A stretch of 64,000 bases of DNA, taken from NCBI GenBank assembly GCA_905221605.1, contig CAJNDS010000913.1, positions 428,158 through 492,157 on the forward strand, given 5' to 3'. Below are positions 63,686 through 64,000 of the stretch, piece by piece. The notes under the pieces were generated by a model. The model ran no database searches. It had not been told where the DNA came from and saw nothing but the letters and a program-made list of their open reading frames with translations. The stretch is from Symbiodinium natans (taxonomy: Eukaryota > Sar > Dinophyceae > Suessiales > Symbiodiniaceae). Positions within the stretch are counted from its first letter, which is position 1. Every line of letters begins with the position of its first letter. The position numbers were made by a program, and so were the translations under genes.

Positions 63686-63759
63686 CTTCCGCCTTCCGGC
63701 ATGCAGCGCGGCAGGACCCGTGGCTTGCGTAGCGGCCCTCCTTGAGGGGGAGCCGGGTC
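63686..63759 (-). CDS. Most upstream visible exon of cysteine-rich gene
   Basis: The minus strand reads TRLPLKEGRYASHGSCRAAC then RKAEG. Flanked by CCCTAAA-like tracts on the left and TTTAGGG at 63807 on the right. Confidence 0.5.
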
Positions 63760-63963
63760 TTTTCTAGGCTGCTTGTATAGTTTTGTCTTCTGTTTTTGTG
63801 TCTTTTGAGGGGGGGTTTAGGGTTTTAGGGGTTTCGGGATGTGAGGGTTTAAGGGGTTAGATATGTTGGGGGTTTGGGGGGTAGCGAGGGGTGGTTTGTA
63901 AGGGTCTAGTACAAGACAAAGGACTGCCAGTACAAGGGAGAAAAGAAAGAGCCGCCCCAAACA

Positions 63964-64000
63964 GGGGTCGGAATAATTACCCATAGTATTCCCTTATTCC
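63964..64000. mobile_element. Element family F, truncated by the window end
   Basis: GGGGTCGGAATAATTACCC and ATAGTATTCCCTTATTCC match the ends of the elements at 28195-28325 and 29095-29205. Confidence 0.45.

Larger units (their letters stand above)
43000..63800 (-). other. Minus-strand multi-exon gene(s) for cysteine-rich extracellular protein
   Basis: About twenty islands between 43.27 and 63.76 kb read on the minus strand with consistent composition: many Cys, Trp, Gly and Pro, and N-glycosylation sequons (NET, NVS, NCS, NLS, NGT, NFS), suggesting a secreted or surface protein. No signal peptide or start codon was identified, so the 5' end may lie beyond the window. Introns are bounded by telomere-like tracts or consist of short inverted-repeat elements. 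A retrotransposon occupies one apparent intron. The islands could belong to one gene of more than 20 kb or to two tandem genes. Confidence 0.5.

Noticed and set aside
1-64000. Dinoflagellate spliced-leader sequence or relics
   Set aside because: I looked for CCGTAGCCATTTTGGCTCAAG-like sequence on both strands and noticed none, though reading by eye could miss a degraded copy.

Overview
The window looks like nuclear DNA of a dinoflagellate, or a close alveolate relative. The evidence is hundreds of interspersed plant-type telomere-like tracts (TTTAGGG/CCCTAAA), short GC-rich exon-like islands separated by repeat-bounded introns with GT, GC or GA donor candidates, short terminal-inverted-repeat elements one of which is exactly an intron, and a Ty1/copia polyprotein of protist type. 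The species cannot be fixed from the sequence. No rRNA, tRNA, CRISPR array or prokaryotic operon was seen, and no spliced-leader-like sequence was noticed.

Layout: 0.3-4.7 kb is a compound satellite domain (A-tract repeats, a G-rich ~116-bp satellite alternating with three TTTAGGG arrays, CCTT microsatellites, a ~38-bp minisatellite). From 4.9 to 29.6 kb lie short protein-like islands in a sea of telomere-like arrays, with a tentative plus-strand gene at about 7.6-17.5 kb and a tentative minus-strand gene at about 18-29.6 kb. From 29.9 to 39.6 kb the sequence is AT-rich and repetitive: a palindromic hairpin satellite, a 42-bp minisatellite open in five frames, a degenerate family rich in GAGCTC, and microsatellites. 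From about 43 to 63.8 kb about twenty islands read consistently on the minus strand and look like exons of one or more genes for a cysteine-rich, probably N-glycosylated extracellular protein; one 1.3-kb exon stands out.

That minus-strand gene is interrupted between 51.49 and 61.33 kb by a complete LTR retrotransposon of the Ty1/copia order (51824-61029, minus strand). It has identical 122-bp LTRs, a GAACC target-site duplication, a primer-binding site fitting an initiator tRNA, a polypurine tract, a 1460-codon gag-protease frame and an integrase-RT-RNase H frame in -1 register, with a slippery heptamer at the overlap. It sits inside an inverted-repeat element that itself lies in an apparent intron.

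Two linked patterns are the main discovery candidates. First, islands are usually arranged (CCCTAAA)n - exon - (TTTAGGG)n on the plus strand, so introns begin and end with telomere-like inverted repeats and often splice at GTTTAGGG. Second, the 110-bp intron at 48888-48997 is one whole copy of a dispersed inverted-repeat element, i.e. an introner.
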